Below are positions 25,124 to 33,923 of a stretch of 59,064 nucleotides of DNA, piece by piece (position 1 is the first letter of the stretch; each line of letters opens with the position of its first letter). The translations under genes and the position numbers were made by a program. Source of the stretch: Ignavibacteriota bacterium. GTDB lineage: Bacteria > Bacteroidota > Ignavibacteria > Kapaibacteriales > UBA2268. The notes under the pieces were generated by a model, which made no database searches, was not told the DNA's origin, and was given only the letters and a program-made list of their open reading frames with translations. The stretch covers positions 1 to 59,064 of the forward strand of contig JAGXGG010000027.1 in assembly GCA_024636855.1 (NCBI GenBank). The letters run 5' to 3'.

Positions 25124-25444
25124 TCAATTCAGCGATAGCTCAGGCAATTTATGCTTCGAGTTATTATAGAACATAAGGCTCTCTATCCTGAAAGTCATAT
25201 ATTTGAACAATGGAAATTGTTCAGTAATAGCTCTTACTTCTTCTTTAGTACCAGCCACAGCTACTACCCAAAGGCAAGTACGGTCATCTGACAAACCGTA
25301 ACTAAGTATAACGCCTTTGTCCATCATATCCACTACGTAGTCCCTCTGTGCTGCTACCAAAGTGTAGAACTCAGTTGGAGGGTTTACTGGCATTTTAATC
25401 TCTATCATAAAATGCTTTAATATATTAAAATTCTTTGCATCCAT
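25124..25444 (-). CDS. YciI/muconolactone-isomerase-like small protein
   Basis: The 106-residue protein has a ferredoxin-like alpha/beta pattern: 'FMIEIKMPVNPPTEFYTLVA', 'VVDMMDKGVILSYGLSDD', 'CLWVVAVAGTKEEVRAITEQ' and 'KYMTFRIESLMFYN'. That is the dimeric alpha-beta barrel layout of YciI and muconolactone isomerase-like proteins. Known catalytic residues cannot be assigned. It starts four bases after the GT9 stop and ends before a terminator, so it is the last gene of that run. An alternative start is Met13. Confidence 0.65.
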   Translation of the reverse strand: MDAKNFNILKHFMIEIKMPVNPPTEFYTLVAAQRDYVVDMMDKGVILSYGLSDDRTCLWVVAVAGTKEEVRAITEQFPLFKYMTFRIESLMFYNNSKHKLPELSLN

Positions 25445-25448
25445 ATTC

Positions 25449-26531
25449 TTATACCTTCGCTGGTAAATTTCTTTTAATTGCTTCGTACAAACTATCTGCC
25501 GTTATTAACTCTATACAGCTATACTCTTCGTTTGTACACTTAGCACTGAAATAGCATTTACATTCTTTAGTAGGTTCTACTATTTCACCTCTGCCATATA
25601 GTTCAAACTCTTTAGAGTTGAATATATTGTTAACTAGTATAATTGGCTTTTTAAGCCCTATAGCGAGGTGCGATGCCATAGTGACAACACTAACTACCAA
25701 ATCACACTTATTTATCAATGAGATGAACTTATCGAGCGAAAAATGACCTAAGTAAGCTGCCTTAGTCACATCAGCTAAATACTCATTTCTATGATTTTCC
25801 TGAGCACCACCTAGAAGCAAGGGATAATAGCCTTTTTTCTGTAATTTCTTTATCAATTCTATCCAAGTACTATCTGGGATAAGTCGGCTAGTCCATCTAT
25901 CTCCGCAACCAGTATTCAGACCAACGATTTTCTTGCCATCATTTGCTATTCGCCAGTAGTGGTCAGCTACATCTATTATATATTCTTCATTATCGAATTC
26001 CCAACCGCATATCTCAAATATCTCTTCTGGATATGATTTAGTATTGGCTTTGCTCACATCATCGAATAGACCCGTTAGAAATTTTGGTAATGCTCTACTG
26101 TCTATCGGAGCAGGTTTACCATCTTTCAGGGTATAACCGATTTTCTCTTTTGATGTTATTGAATTTGTCAATGCACAAGCTTCGTAGTCTTTATCTAGAT
26201 TTATTACTAAATCAAATTCGCTGTTTTGTAATTGAATTATTGACTTATGATCTAGCTTTAGTATTCTATCAACCGATTTTGGCAGTATATCTGGGAATTC
26301 GGTAACCCACCATATTTCCTTATCACTATGTTCTAACCATAATTTATGGAGCAATGGGGTTGTGCGAATAACATCGCCGATAGCACCTAATTTCACTAAA
26401 AGCACTTTACCTGTTTTCTTGTCGTAATACTCACAATTATCGCAATGTACACCATGCTTTTTGTGCGGTTTGCAAGGTATATGTCCCAAGAAGTGCTTGC
26501 AATCGCTATGATAAATCAGCTTTTCTGTCAT
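25449..26531 (-). CDS. Glycosyltransferase family 9 (heptosyltransferase-like) with Cys/His-rich N-terminus
   Basis: The 360-residue GT-B enzyme resembles ADP-heptose:LPS heptosyltransferases. 'VLLVKLGAIGDVIRTTPLLH' (43-62) is the family N-terminal signature, 'VGLNTGCGDRWTSRLIP' the nucleotide-sugar loop, and 'CDLVVSVVTMASHLAIGL' the C-terminal site (usually D-S-G-x-x-H, here V-T-M-x-x-H). Preceding the GT domain is a ~40-residue leader with C11, C20, C30, C33 and six histidines, suggestive of metal binding. The C-terminal part has further cysteines ('CKCYFSAKC'). Its ATG directly abuts the stop of the beta-barrel gene. It probably acts in LPS or surface glycan synthesis. Confidence 0.82.
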   Translation of the reverse strand: MTEKLIYHSDCKHFLGHIPCKPHKKHGVHCDNCEYYDKKTGKVLLVKLGAIGDVIRTTPLLHKLWLEHSDKEIWWVTEFPDILPKSVDRILKLDHKSIIQLQNSEFDLVINLDKDYEACALTNSITSKEKIGYTLKDGKPAPIDSRALPKFLTGLFDDVSKANTKSYPEEIFEICGWEFDNEEYIIDVADHYWRIANDGKKIVGLNTGCGDRWTSRLIPDSTWIELIKKLQKKGYYPLLLGGAQENHRNEYLADVTKAAYLGHFSLDKFISLINKCDLVVSVVTMASHLAIGLKKPIILVNNIFNSKEFELYGRGEIVEPTKECKCYFSAKCTNEEYSCIELITADSLYEAIKRNLPAKV

Positions 26532-27320
26532 TTAGTCTAGTCTATACTGTATCATCAAAGAAAAGTAGAAATTGTAAGTCAATTCTTCCTCTAACTCATA
26601 ACCCAATCCCGGTATCAGCACCTTAGTTGAGTATGGTGTTAAAAGCTGACCACGTTCATTATCTCTACCTAAAGCATTGAGGACATCTATACCCCAACTT
26701 ACATTTATCATATAATTTTCGTGAATTTCGCCTTCTATACCTAATTTAAAAAGTCCACCTGTTCTGCCTGCGCTTTCCTTACTTATGCTTCTTTGACTAA
26801 GTTGTTCATCATTTAATCTAGATGTTTCATTTAGAATAAACTCTGATCCGTGTACATAGTTATAACGCAATTCTACACCAGCATAAAATGATGACATAGC
26901 TGAGGGGAATCTAAATATTGTATAGTTGATACCAACTAGAGGTGATAATATGTTCACTTCATGTGATAGTCTGAAAACACTGATATCACCAGGGAATTTC
27001 TCTCTAGCACTATAGAATGTATAATTAACTCCACCAACTAATCGCCAATCTCCAACATCATCCAATTTGTATTGCCCAATTACTTCAACTCCAGGCATAG
27101 CTCCATTGAAACTACCACCAGGTACAGATGAGTTTATTGGTCTTAATGTATTGATGGCAGGATTATCACCAAGTATCTTAGAAGTTGTAAAGGCTACGCC
27201 CAAGCTATACTCATAGTCATAGACATCAGCTTTCGCATTGGATGGCGCTAGCAATACAACGATAAGCAATATCGCTACTGCTATACTATTATAAATTTTC
27301 TCTGATTTGATATTCTTCAT
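26532..27320 (-). CDS. Predicted outer-membrane beta-barrel protein
   Basis: The 262-residue protein has a signal sequence ending near 'PSNAKA'. The mature part alternates hydrophobic and polar residues over many strands ('WRLVGGVNYTFYSAREKF', 'SFYAGVELRYNYVHGSEF', 'YNFYFSLMIQYRLD'), as in small porin-like barrels. The last strand ends 'QYRLD', close to the aromatic outer-membrane insertion signal. Its start overlaps the GT2 end by 32 bp and its stop abuts the GT9 start, so it belongs to the same transcript. A role in glycan export is possible but not shown. Confidence 0.68.
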   Translation of the reverse strand: MKNIKSEKIYNSIAVAILLIVVLLAPSNAKADVYDYEYSLGVAFTTSKILGDNPAINTLRPINSSVPGGSFNGAMPGVEVIGQYKLDDVGDWRLVGGVNYTFYSAREKFPGDISVFRLSHEVNILSPLVGINYTIFRFPSAMSSFYAGVELRYNYVHGSEFILNETSRLNDEQLSQRSISKESAGRTGGLFKLGIEGEIHENYMINVSWGIDVLNALGRDNERGQLLTPYSTKVLIPGLGYELEEELTYNFYFSLMIQYRLD

Positions 27321-28464
27321 CTCTTTTAAAGTTTTTAACTATCATTTCGCCTAATAATCCTAACGAAACTAATTGAACACCTACTATTATCAATGCAATA
27401 CCTAATAAGGCAGCAGGGCGGTTACTTAGGAACGTATCTCCCATTATCCACTCTACTGTAAGCCATGCATCTATTCCAAAACCTACTAATCCCATCAATG
27501 TTCCGACTGTGCCGAAAAAGTGCAACGGTCTTTTCAAGTATCTAGATGTAAATAATAACGTTAGTAAATCTAAAAATCCTTTAACATATCTCGATGCTCC
27601 GAACTTAGTTTTGCCGTGCTTTCTAGGATGGTGTTTAACTGGTATTTCAGTTATTCTAAAACCATTCCAATGAGCTAACACAGGTAAGTAGCGGTGCATT
27701 TCACCGTATATATCTAACGACTTTGCAGCTTCTGACCTATAGGCTTTTAACCCACAGTTAAAGTCATGTAATTTCAATCCGCTTGCTTTAGCCGTTATAT
27801 AGTTAAAGAACTTAGACGGCAACGTCTTATTAATCGGATCATTTCTTTTTTTCTTCCAACCAGAAACTACGTCATAACCTTCTCTAATTTTTGACATTAG
27901 ATTTGGAATTTCCATTGGGTCATCTTGCAAATCAGCATCCATAGTGATTATAACTGCACCTTTTGCCGCATTGAAACCAACTGAGAGTGCAGCTGATTTA
28001 CCATAATTCCTTCTGAAGCGTATTGCTCTAAATTTAGGATTCTTTTTATTTATCTCTCTCATTACCGAGAAAGTACTGTCAGTAGAGCCATCATCGATAA
28101 ATAGAACTTCATAGTTATTCTTCGCTTCTCTAGATAATACTCTTTCTAGCGAATTGCTAAGTTCTGTTATTGATTCTTCTTCATTGTAAGTAGGTATAAC
28201 AACAGAAATCAAAGGTTTATTAGAATACTTAGGTTTCCCTTTTTTCCTATTAGTATTATCTTCTCTTTTTACTTCTACTTTCTCAGTAGTTTCATTCTCA
28301 CTTTTTCTTTGTGGTTTTCTTTTTGGTCTATTACTTTGCCTTCTTTCTGGCTTATTCTCAGTAGTAACTTCAGCTTCTGGTGCTGGAGATTTTTCTGGTC
28401 TTGGAGTATTCCTCTTAGGCCTATTGTCTCTCTTACCATCACTTTTTTCATCACTTTTGACCAC
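27289..28464 (-). CDS. Family 2 glycosyltransferase (dolichol-phosphate-mannose-synthase-like)
   Basis: From the GTG at 28464 the protein has 391 residues. The GT-A domain starts at about 85: 'VVIPTYNEEESI', 'DDGSTDS' (124-130), 'DADLQDDP' (176-183) and 'GLKAYRSEA'. Two C-terminal membrane segments (about 310-335 and 345-370) are as in DPM/ArnC-like enzymes that load sugars onto polyprenyl phosphate. Residues 1-82 are a disordered Lys/Arg/Glu/Pro-rich tail. The frame stays open for a further 55 codons of the same composition upstream (to 28629) but without ATG, GTG or TTG, so the true start is unclear. First gene of a GT2/barrel/GT9/YciI run. Confidence 0.84.
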   Translation of the reverse strand: MVKSDEKSDGKRDNRPKRNTPRPEKSPAPEAEVTTENKPERRQSNRPKRKPQRKSENETTEKVEVKREDNTNRKKGKPKYSNKPLISVVIPTYNEEESITELSNSLERVLSREAKNNYEVLFIDDGSTDSTFSVMREINKKNPKFRAIRFRRNYGKSAALSVGFNAAKGAVIITMDADLQDDPMEIPNLMSKIREGYDVVSGWKKKRNDPINKTLPSKFFNYITAKASGLKLHDFNCGLKAYRSEAAKSLDIYGEMHRYLPVLAHWNGFRITEIPVKHHPRKHGKTKFGASRYVKGFLDLLTLLFTSRYLKRPLHFFGTVGTLMGLVGFGIDAWLTVEWIMGDTFLSNRPAALLGIALIIVGVQLVSLGLLGEMIVKNFKRDEEYQIRENL

Positions 28465-28689
28465 AGTGCTTCTATCAACTCTAGGTTGATTTCTTCTAGG
28501 TCCTGTATCTCTGATACTAAGCTCATCTCTTTGTTCAATATTTTCAGATTGACGTTCAGGACGATCTGATTTTTGCTCAGATGGATTATTATCTGGATTT
28601 ATATTCTTATTCGTTTCTATGTCTTTATCCTAGTTGTATATTCACGTTGAATTAATAACAGTTATTTCAACAATTAATCACATTTAATT

Positions 28690-29451
28690 TTACAATTTAA
28701 TAATCTTTAGCATTCTAATCACTAAATCACTTTCATAAATATAAGCAAAATATACACCACTTTGTATATTTTGTATGTTTATTTCATTACCTAAATACCC
28801 ATTTTCCTTTATTAAGTTACCCGATAAGTCGAACAATTGGAACTTTTGGTATATTTCATTATTAATATTTATTTTTCCATTTGAATAATATATTGAATTA
28901 TTTTCAACATTTATAATCACACTAGATTGAGGTTGACTATAAACTACTCGAACGAAGAAATTCTCTATAAATCTATTAGTAACGTATAACCTTTGACCTG
29001 TCACAATATTAGAATCTATAAGGTCACCATTTGTAACACCATCTATTATACTTACCTCGACAACTTCTAGTGATTTAGTTCCTTTAGGTACAAAGAAATA
29101 GAAGTCTTTACCTTCTTCTCTATTACCAAGTATATCTAATTGTAGCATTACAGTATCTAAATTTTTTGTTGGTTTTTCTCTGTAATCACTATCTGTATAG
29201 ATCAGTTCATCTGGTAAATCTTCATATTGTCTTAGTATTCTAAATCCGGGTGTTATACTATTTGGAGGAGGAAATGATGGTAAATCTTTCTCATACATTT
29301 CATCAAAGTAAATAGTAGTAGAATCAGAGTAACCTGCCTTTAGAAGAAAGGCGTTTCCATCATAGTTTACATTCAAAGTGAACTGTGTGAAATCAACAGC
29401 ATAAGTGCTTGTAGTATAGCACAATAATAACATTAGTATTAGTTTTTTCAT
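28690..29451 (-). CDS. T9SS-exported protein
   Basis: The 253-residue protein starts at ATG 29451 with signal 'MKKLILMLLLCYTTSTYA'. The mature region up to about 170 has no recognised fold; 'SFPPPNSITPGFRILRQYED' is notable for proline. The C-terminal ~75 residues ('INNEIYQKFQLFDLSGNL', 'IQSGVYFAYIYESDLVIRML') form a T9SS sorting domain, although the usual NP motif is not obvious. It is the last of five consecutive exported-protein genes. Only 20 bp separate its ATG from the terminator hairpin of the preceding gene. Confidence 0.75.
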   Translation of the reverse strand: MKKLILMLLLCYTTSTYAVDFTQFTLNVNYDGNAFLLKAGYSDSTTIYFDEMYEKDLPSFPPPNSITPGFRILRQYEDLPDELIYTDSDYREKPTKNLDTVMLQLDILGNREEGKDFYFFVPKGTKSLEVVEVSIIDGVTNGDLIDSNIVTGQRLYVTNRFIENFFVRVVYSQPQSSVIINVENNSIYYSNGKININNEIYQKFQLFDLSGNLIKENGYLGNEINIQNIQSGVYFAYIYESDLVIRMLKIIKL

Positions 29452-29464
29452 ATTCGCCTCATTA

Positions 29465-29506
29465 ATAAAAAAATAGGGATAGTACATAACTGTAACTATC
29501 CCTATT
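29465..29506 (-). terminator. Strong terminator hairpin after the 1066-residue T9SS protein
   Basis: A perfect 12-pair stem AATAGGGATAGT/ACTATCCCTATT (29472-29483 with 29495-29506) has an 11-base loop; on the minus strand it is followed by TTTTTTTATT. It lies 26 bp after the stop of the 29532-32732 gene. Confidence 0.88.
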
Positions 29507-29531
29507 ATATTCTAATTCTATTTGACTAGAG

Positions 29532-32500
29532 TTATTTAACTATTTGTAGTCTCATAACTTTGTTGAATGAATTACCAGTTATTTTCACGAAATAGTTACC
29601 TGAAGCAATACCATTTGCTTGGAAAGGTACTTGGTTAGAACCAGCATTCAAGTCACTATTGAAAATAGTTGCAACAGTATTACCAACAGCGTCAATCAAT
29701 GTAATGTTAACATTACCAGATTCTGGTAAGTTGAAATTAACAGTTGCATTGTCTAGAACTGGGTTAGGATAGACAGAATTAACTGTAGCCAATTCAGTAG
29801 TCTCTACTTTATTCAATTTGATTGAATTAGAAGAATTATTGATTTCTACTGAAGAGTAGTTATCAGAACTGATTGTACCGAAGAACTCACCAGTAGCAGC
29901 ATCTGATAAATCAAATGTACCGTTCAATCCTTTAGCAGAGATTGATACTGGATATTCTACGTTAGTTAATTGTATTACCGCTTCGTTGTTATTTGTCAAT
30001 TCAGTATTACCTTCAAATCTAACATCAAAAGATGGTGGAAGTGGTGGTAATTCGATAGAGTTTACTTTAGCACTATTTGAAACGAATAGAGACTTAGCAC
30101 TTTGATTGTTGTCAGAAACAACGATTTCAGTAGACATTTCTTTTAATTCATTTCTAAATGTAAGTGAATTAGAAACTTCGTCAGATAGTTTAATTTTTGG
30201 AATACTGAAATAGTAGTAACCATTTTCATCAACTTTAATCCAATAACCTAAACCTGGACGCATTTCATTAACTTCTTTGTAACCTTCTTTAGTCATATAT
30301 TTCCAAACACCATGCTCAAGCATATAGTTTTTGTCTGGTCTTGCTCCATTACCTAAAGCTCTAAAGTCTAATGCTAAAACATTGATAGGAACAGAAGGAG
30401 CACCAACAGCATTCCATCCACCTCTGTTTTCGTCTGAAGTGTAAACTCTAACAGGATTAATTTCAGGACTTACTTCAAAGATATTAGTACCTCTGAAAGT
30501 TCTGTCTATTTCATCTTCCTTATTATACTTTAAGAAATAACCTACACCTGGTCTAACTATACCATCAGATTCTTGTTGATATGAACTCAAGAAGAAATAG
30601 TAAGGGTCATTAAGAGCACCTTTCCAAGGGTTAGTATTACCTAAAGGTTGTACAGGTAATGATAGTAAGTTCCATCCAACATTGATAATTGGATTACCTT
30701 CATCATCAACATACTCAATAATCTTAGCGGGAGTGTATTCTATAATGAATTCTCTAATTCTAGGATCATCTATTTTCATAGAATATGCGAATTGTTCGTT
30801 TGGAACTGGAGTACCTTCTAACCACATATTAAGAGGTTCGAAAGATTTACCATTATCTGTATCTCTTATGAATAAAGAAGAACCTTCTATAAAGTCTTTT
30901 CTGTTCCATGTAATGATAATAGGATATCTTTGATCCTTATTAACTTTACCTGGATTGAATTTAACTTTGAAAAGTAATGAACGAGTAGTATCATCAGAAC
31001 TTCTAATGTCTCTAGAGTTTGCTTTTACTTGTTCGTCATTAGTAGCGAAGTCATTCATTCCAAATGGAGCAAGTCCTGGTATTTCATCACCATAAGAGTT
31101 AACTGGGAAGAATCTAGCATCTAATTCATTTTCTAATAAAGGAACATTGTATTCAGTTTCACCGAATAATGAATCTACACCAATTGTAGCTCTATCTCCA
31201 GTACCAAAGATAAGAGTATTAACTTCACCATCTACATTTGCTACTGTTATAGGAATACCATTTAGCTTTCTACCTTGAGGATCTTGACCTTCTAAAGGTG
31301 GTCTAAAGTAAATAAATGTTACTTTAATTCTAATAGGAGAAAGATCTGCAAATTCCGATTTGAAAGTTATATAACCAGTATAGATACCAGTTTTTTCAAT
31401 CTCAGGATTATCAGTAGCATCATCACCAGCTTGTATTTTAGCAGGGTCACAAGAAATTTGTAATGATATTCCACCTTCATCATTAGGAATGTCATTTAAT
31501 TCATCTCTTTCAGAAGCTTCACCTAATATACCATTATCTATGTAAGGAATATAACCTTCAGTAGTCAAAGAAGGAATAGGATTATTTGGTTGTAATGTTC
31601 TAAATTCTAACCAAGGTTGATCAGAAACTACTTCTATATCTTTTAATAAAGTACCAGCTTCTACGTTCAATACTTCAACTGTTCTAGTAGCTGTATTTGG
31701 GAATGGATTAGGATTTCTATTAGGATTCAAATCTACAGTCATAGGATCAACTAATTCATACAAATCGTTACGACCTTCAACTAATTTAATTGGTGGTTGT
31801 TGTCCGATTTGTCTATTAACTTGAAAACCTAGTTTTGGTTGATTTGTCATATATTGGAACCAAATACCACCTGGTAAAATTAGGTTTGGTGGCTCATTTT
31901 GAGTTCTATTATCCATACCAGCAAGACCAGTAAATCGAGCACCTAAGTTTGAATTATAATTGGGTCTTTGTGGATTAGGGAAATCTTGACCTACTTGTGG
32001 ATCATAACCTCTATAATCTACAAATGGAGCTTCTTGTAATATGTTCATATCGTTATAAACGATAGTATCACGTCCAATATGTAAATATGTAAAGTTTAGA
32101 TTCGAAGCAGGCTCACTTTGGTTCAATACAGCTTTAAATCTTACGTATAATAAAACGTCAAAATCTTGAAATGTTAAACTAGTATTAGGTAATGGCTTAT
32201 TACCACTAGCTGTGATTACAACAGCATGACCTCTATTTGAAGTAGTAGGAGAGGCATTGATATGAGTGTAAAATGCTTTATCTACTACATCACTCCAGTC
32301 AATTTGAAAGCCTTTAGCCAAAGGATCTCTTAACTTTGCTGAACTAGGAGCATATTTAGGATGAGTTGTTTCTACTCCTACAGGAGTTACAGACGCCGAA
32401 TCATAAAAAAGCTTAAATTGAAAACTTTTTATCGGAGTTATAGGTAAATCAACTGAGTATCTGTTTTCATTAACAGCCCATCTATTATCTATAAATACAG

Positions 32501-32732
32501 GTACTACGAATTCTCTTTCGTACTCTGTATTTCTTGGCATTATGATTCTACCATTTGGGAACCATAAATCGTTGTACGCACCCTCTTGACCAGTCAATGA
32601 TAGTACTGGTAAATTTGGGTAGGTAGGGTTTTGAGCGAACGAATTACCAAATCCGACAATAAACAGCAGGGCTGCTATTGCTAGACTAGTTAGTTTGTTT
32701 ACGCCCTTCACTTTTGTATTATTTCTATACAT
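29532..32732 (-). CDS. T9SS-exported protein with a cohesin-like N-terminal domain
   Basis: The 1066-residue protein has a signal ending 'VGFGNSFAQ'. Residues about 50-235 look cohesin-like: 'IKSFQFKLFYDSASVTPVGV' and later 'FDVLLYVRFKAVLNQSE', the layout of a nine-strand sandwich describing a surface-displayed adaptor. A long middle region (250-640) is unassigned. Between about 670 and 850 two copies of a motif occur: 'GWNLLSLPVQP' ... 'PGVGYFLKYN' and 'GWNAVGAPSVP' ... 'PGLGYWIKVD'. The C-terminal ~85 residues ('VNSVYPNPVLDNATVNFNL', 'IDAVGNTVATIF', 'ASGNYFVKITGNSFNKVMRL') are a canonical T9SS sorting domain. It ends a three-gene run starting at 35798. Confidence 0.82.
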   Translation of the reverse strand: MYRNNTKVKGVNKLTSLAIAALLFIVGFGNSFAQNPTYPNLPVLSLTGQEGAYNDLWFPNGRIIMPRNTEYEREFVVPVFIDNRWAVNENRYSVDLPITPIKSFQFKLFYDSASVTPVGVETTHPKYAPSSAKLRDPLAKGFQIDWSDVVDKAFYTHINASPTTSNRGHAVVITASGNKPLPNTSLTFQDFDVLLYVRFKAVLNQSEPASNLNFTYLHIGRDTIVYNDMNILQEAPFVDYRGYDPQVGQDFPNPQRPNYNSNLGARFTGLAGMDNRTQNEPPNLILPGGIWFQYMTNQPKLGFQVNRQIGQQPPIKLVEGRNDLYELVDPMTVDLNPNRNPNPFPNTATRTVEVLNVEAGTLLKDIEVVSDQPWLEFRTLQPNNPIPSLTTEGYIPYIDNGILGEASERDELNDIPNDEGGISLQISCDPAKIQAGDDATDNPEIEKTGIYTGYITFKSEFADLSPIRIKVTFIYFRPPLEGQDPQGRKLNGIPITVANVDGEVNTLIFGTGDRATIGVDSLFGETEYNVPLLENELDARFFPVNSYGDEIPGLAPFGMNDFATNDEQVKANSRDIRSSDDTTRSLLFKVKFNPGKVNKDQRYPIIITWNRKDFIEGSSLFIRDTDNGKSFEPLNMWLEGTPVPNEQFAYSMKIDDPRIREFIIEYTPAKIIEYVDDEGNPIINVGWNLLSLPVQPLGNTNPWKGALNDPYYFFLSSYQQESDGIVRPGVGYFLKYNKEDEIDRTFRGTNIFEVSPEINPVRVYTSDENRGGWNAVGAPSVPINVLALDFRALGNGARPDKNYMLEHGVWKYMTKEGYKEVNEMRPGLGYWIKVDENGYYYFSIPKIKLSDEVSNSLTFRNELKEMSTEIVVSDNNQSAKSLFVSNSAKVNSIELPPLPPSFDVRFEGNTELTNNNEAVIQLTNVEYPVSISAKGLNGTFDLSDAATGEFFGTISSDNYSSVEINNSSNSIKLNKVETTELATVNSVYPNPVLDNATVNFNLPESGNVNITLIDAVGNTVATIFNSDLNAGSNQVPFQANGIASGNYFVKITGNSFNKVMRLQIVK

Positions 32733-32760
32733 TAGGACACCTTAAATTATTTATAAAAAA

Positions 32761-33921
32761 TTAATTATTTATTATTTTCAATATTTTTGTTTTGTTACCA
32801 TCGGTAACTTTAATGAAGTATATACCTTGCTTCATGAGCTTTGTATCATATACTTTATTAAAATTACAAACTTGCGTATCAATCAATAATCCAGTATAAT
32901 TATACACTTCAATAGAAAGTTCTTTATCTTTACTCATAATAACTCCGTTACTATAAACAAAGCTTATATCAGTTTCAACTGATGCTATTATAGAATCTTT
33001 TTTCGTTTCTAGATTATTTATTTCAAAAGAACTGGTTGGAAAATTAGTAGCACATATACATTCTGTACTTTTAACGGTTTCCATTTTTATATTAACTTTA
33101 GCTGAATCTTTTTTGTTAGATTTTACTCTCAAAGTAAGATTCAAGTCTTCTATATTGAGAACTTTCAAGTCAATTAAATAACTGTTAAGTTCTTCTTTTG
33201 TTACATTTTCAACTAAAAGTGATTCAGTTCCAACAACTTCTAAGAGATCTAAACTGTCTTCCTCAATAGTAATTCTTGTTTGCCAATAGTCTAAGGATTG
33301 CATTATCCCAAGATCAACACCAACATTAATTGATATAGTACTATCTGCTTTTATCTCTAATTGCTTTTTGTCAATATTAAAACCCAATTTTCTTTCAGGT
33401 TTATCAGCTATTGTACCTTTTATACTTATATCCTTTATAGTATCAACAATTCCTTTGAAACCATCAATAGGGTAGAAGTATTTAACTTTAAAGTAAGCGT
33501 CTTCTTCACATTCACCGATAAATTTTCCAGCGAAAGCGACAAGTGGCATATCACCACTTACTGGATTGGGAAATGCGTCGAAACTAACATATCCTTCCAT
33601 TATTATCTCACCACGTTCACTATCGAATGTAGCATCTTTAAATTTAAAGAACTGTGATATAGTATTAGTGAATAACTTTTGATTCATTTGTACTACATCT
33701 GGATTGTATTCTATTACTATTTCGAATCCAACCAAAGAATCAGATTTGATAATATTACCTAAATACGGGGCAATAATTACATCTTTTTGATATTCCTTAC
33801 CACACAAATCCATTGAACTTTTGTCCAATATCTCTAAGTTGTAAGTCAATGATTTAGCTATGGAGTTGCCTATAAAAAGCAACCCCAAAGCAAAAATCAA
33901 ATATATTCTAGAACAATTCAT
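32761..33921 (-). CDS. T9SS-exported cohesin-like protein
   Basis: The 386-residue protein has signal 'IYLIFALGLLFIGNSIA'. Residues about 40-160 match the cohesin layout: 'SLVGFEIVIEYNPDVVQM', then 'GEIIMEGYVSFDAFPNP' and 'MPLVAFAGKFIGECEEDAYF'. A second beta domain follows (about 175-280). The last ~65 residues ('LSIEVYNYTGLLIDTQ', 'MKQGIYFIKVTDGNKTKILK') form a T9SS sorting domain, with no obvious NP motif. Its start is two bases after the stop of the dockerin-like gene, so the two are translated from one message. The cohesin assignment is by pattern, not by a profile search. Confidence 0.75.
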   Translation of the reverse strand: MNCSRIYLIFALGLLFIGNSIAKSLTYNLEILDKSSMDLCGKEYQKDVIIAPYLGNIIKSDSLVGFEIVIEYNPDVVQMNQKLFTNTISQFFKFKDATFDSERGEIIMEGYVSFDAFPNPVSGDMPLVAFAGKFIGECEEDAYFKVKYFYPIDGFKGIVDTIKDISIKGTIADKPERKLGFNIDKKQLEIKADSTISINVGVDLGIMQSLDYWQTRITIEEDSLDLLEVVGTESLLVENVTKEELNSYLIDLKVLNIEDLNLTLRVKSNKKDSAKVNIKMETVKSTECICATNFPTSSFEINNLETKKDSIIASVETDISFVYSNGVIMSKDKELSIEVYNYTGLLIDTQVCNFNKVYDTKLMKQGIYFIKVTDGNKTKILKIINN

Positions 33922-33923
33922 TA

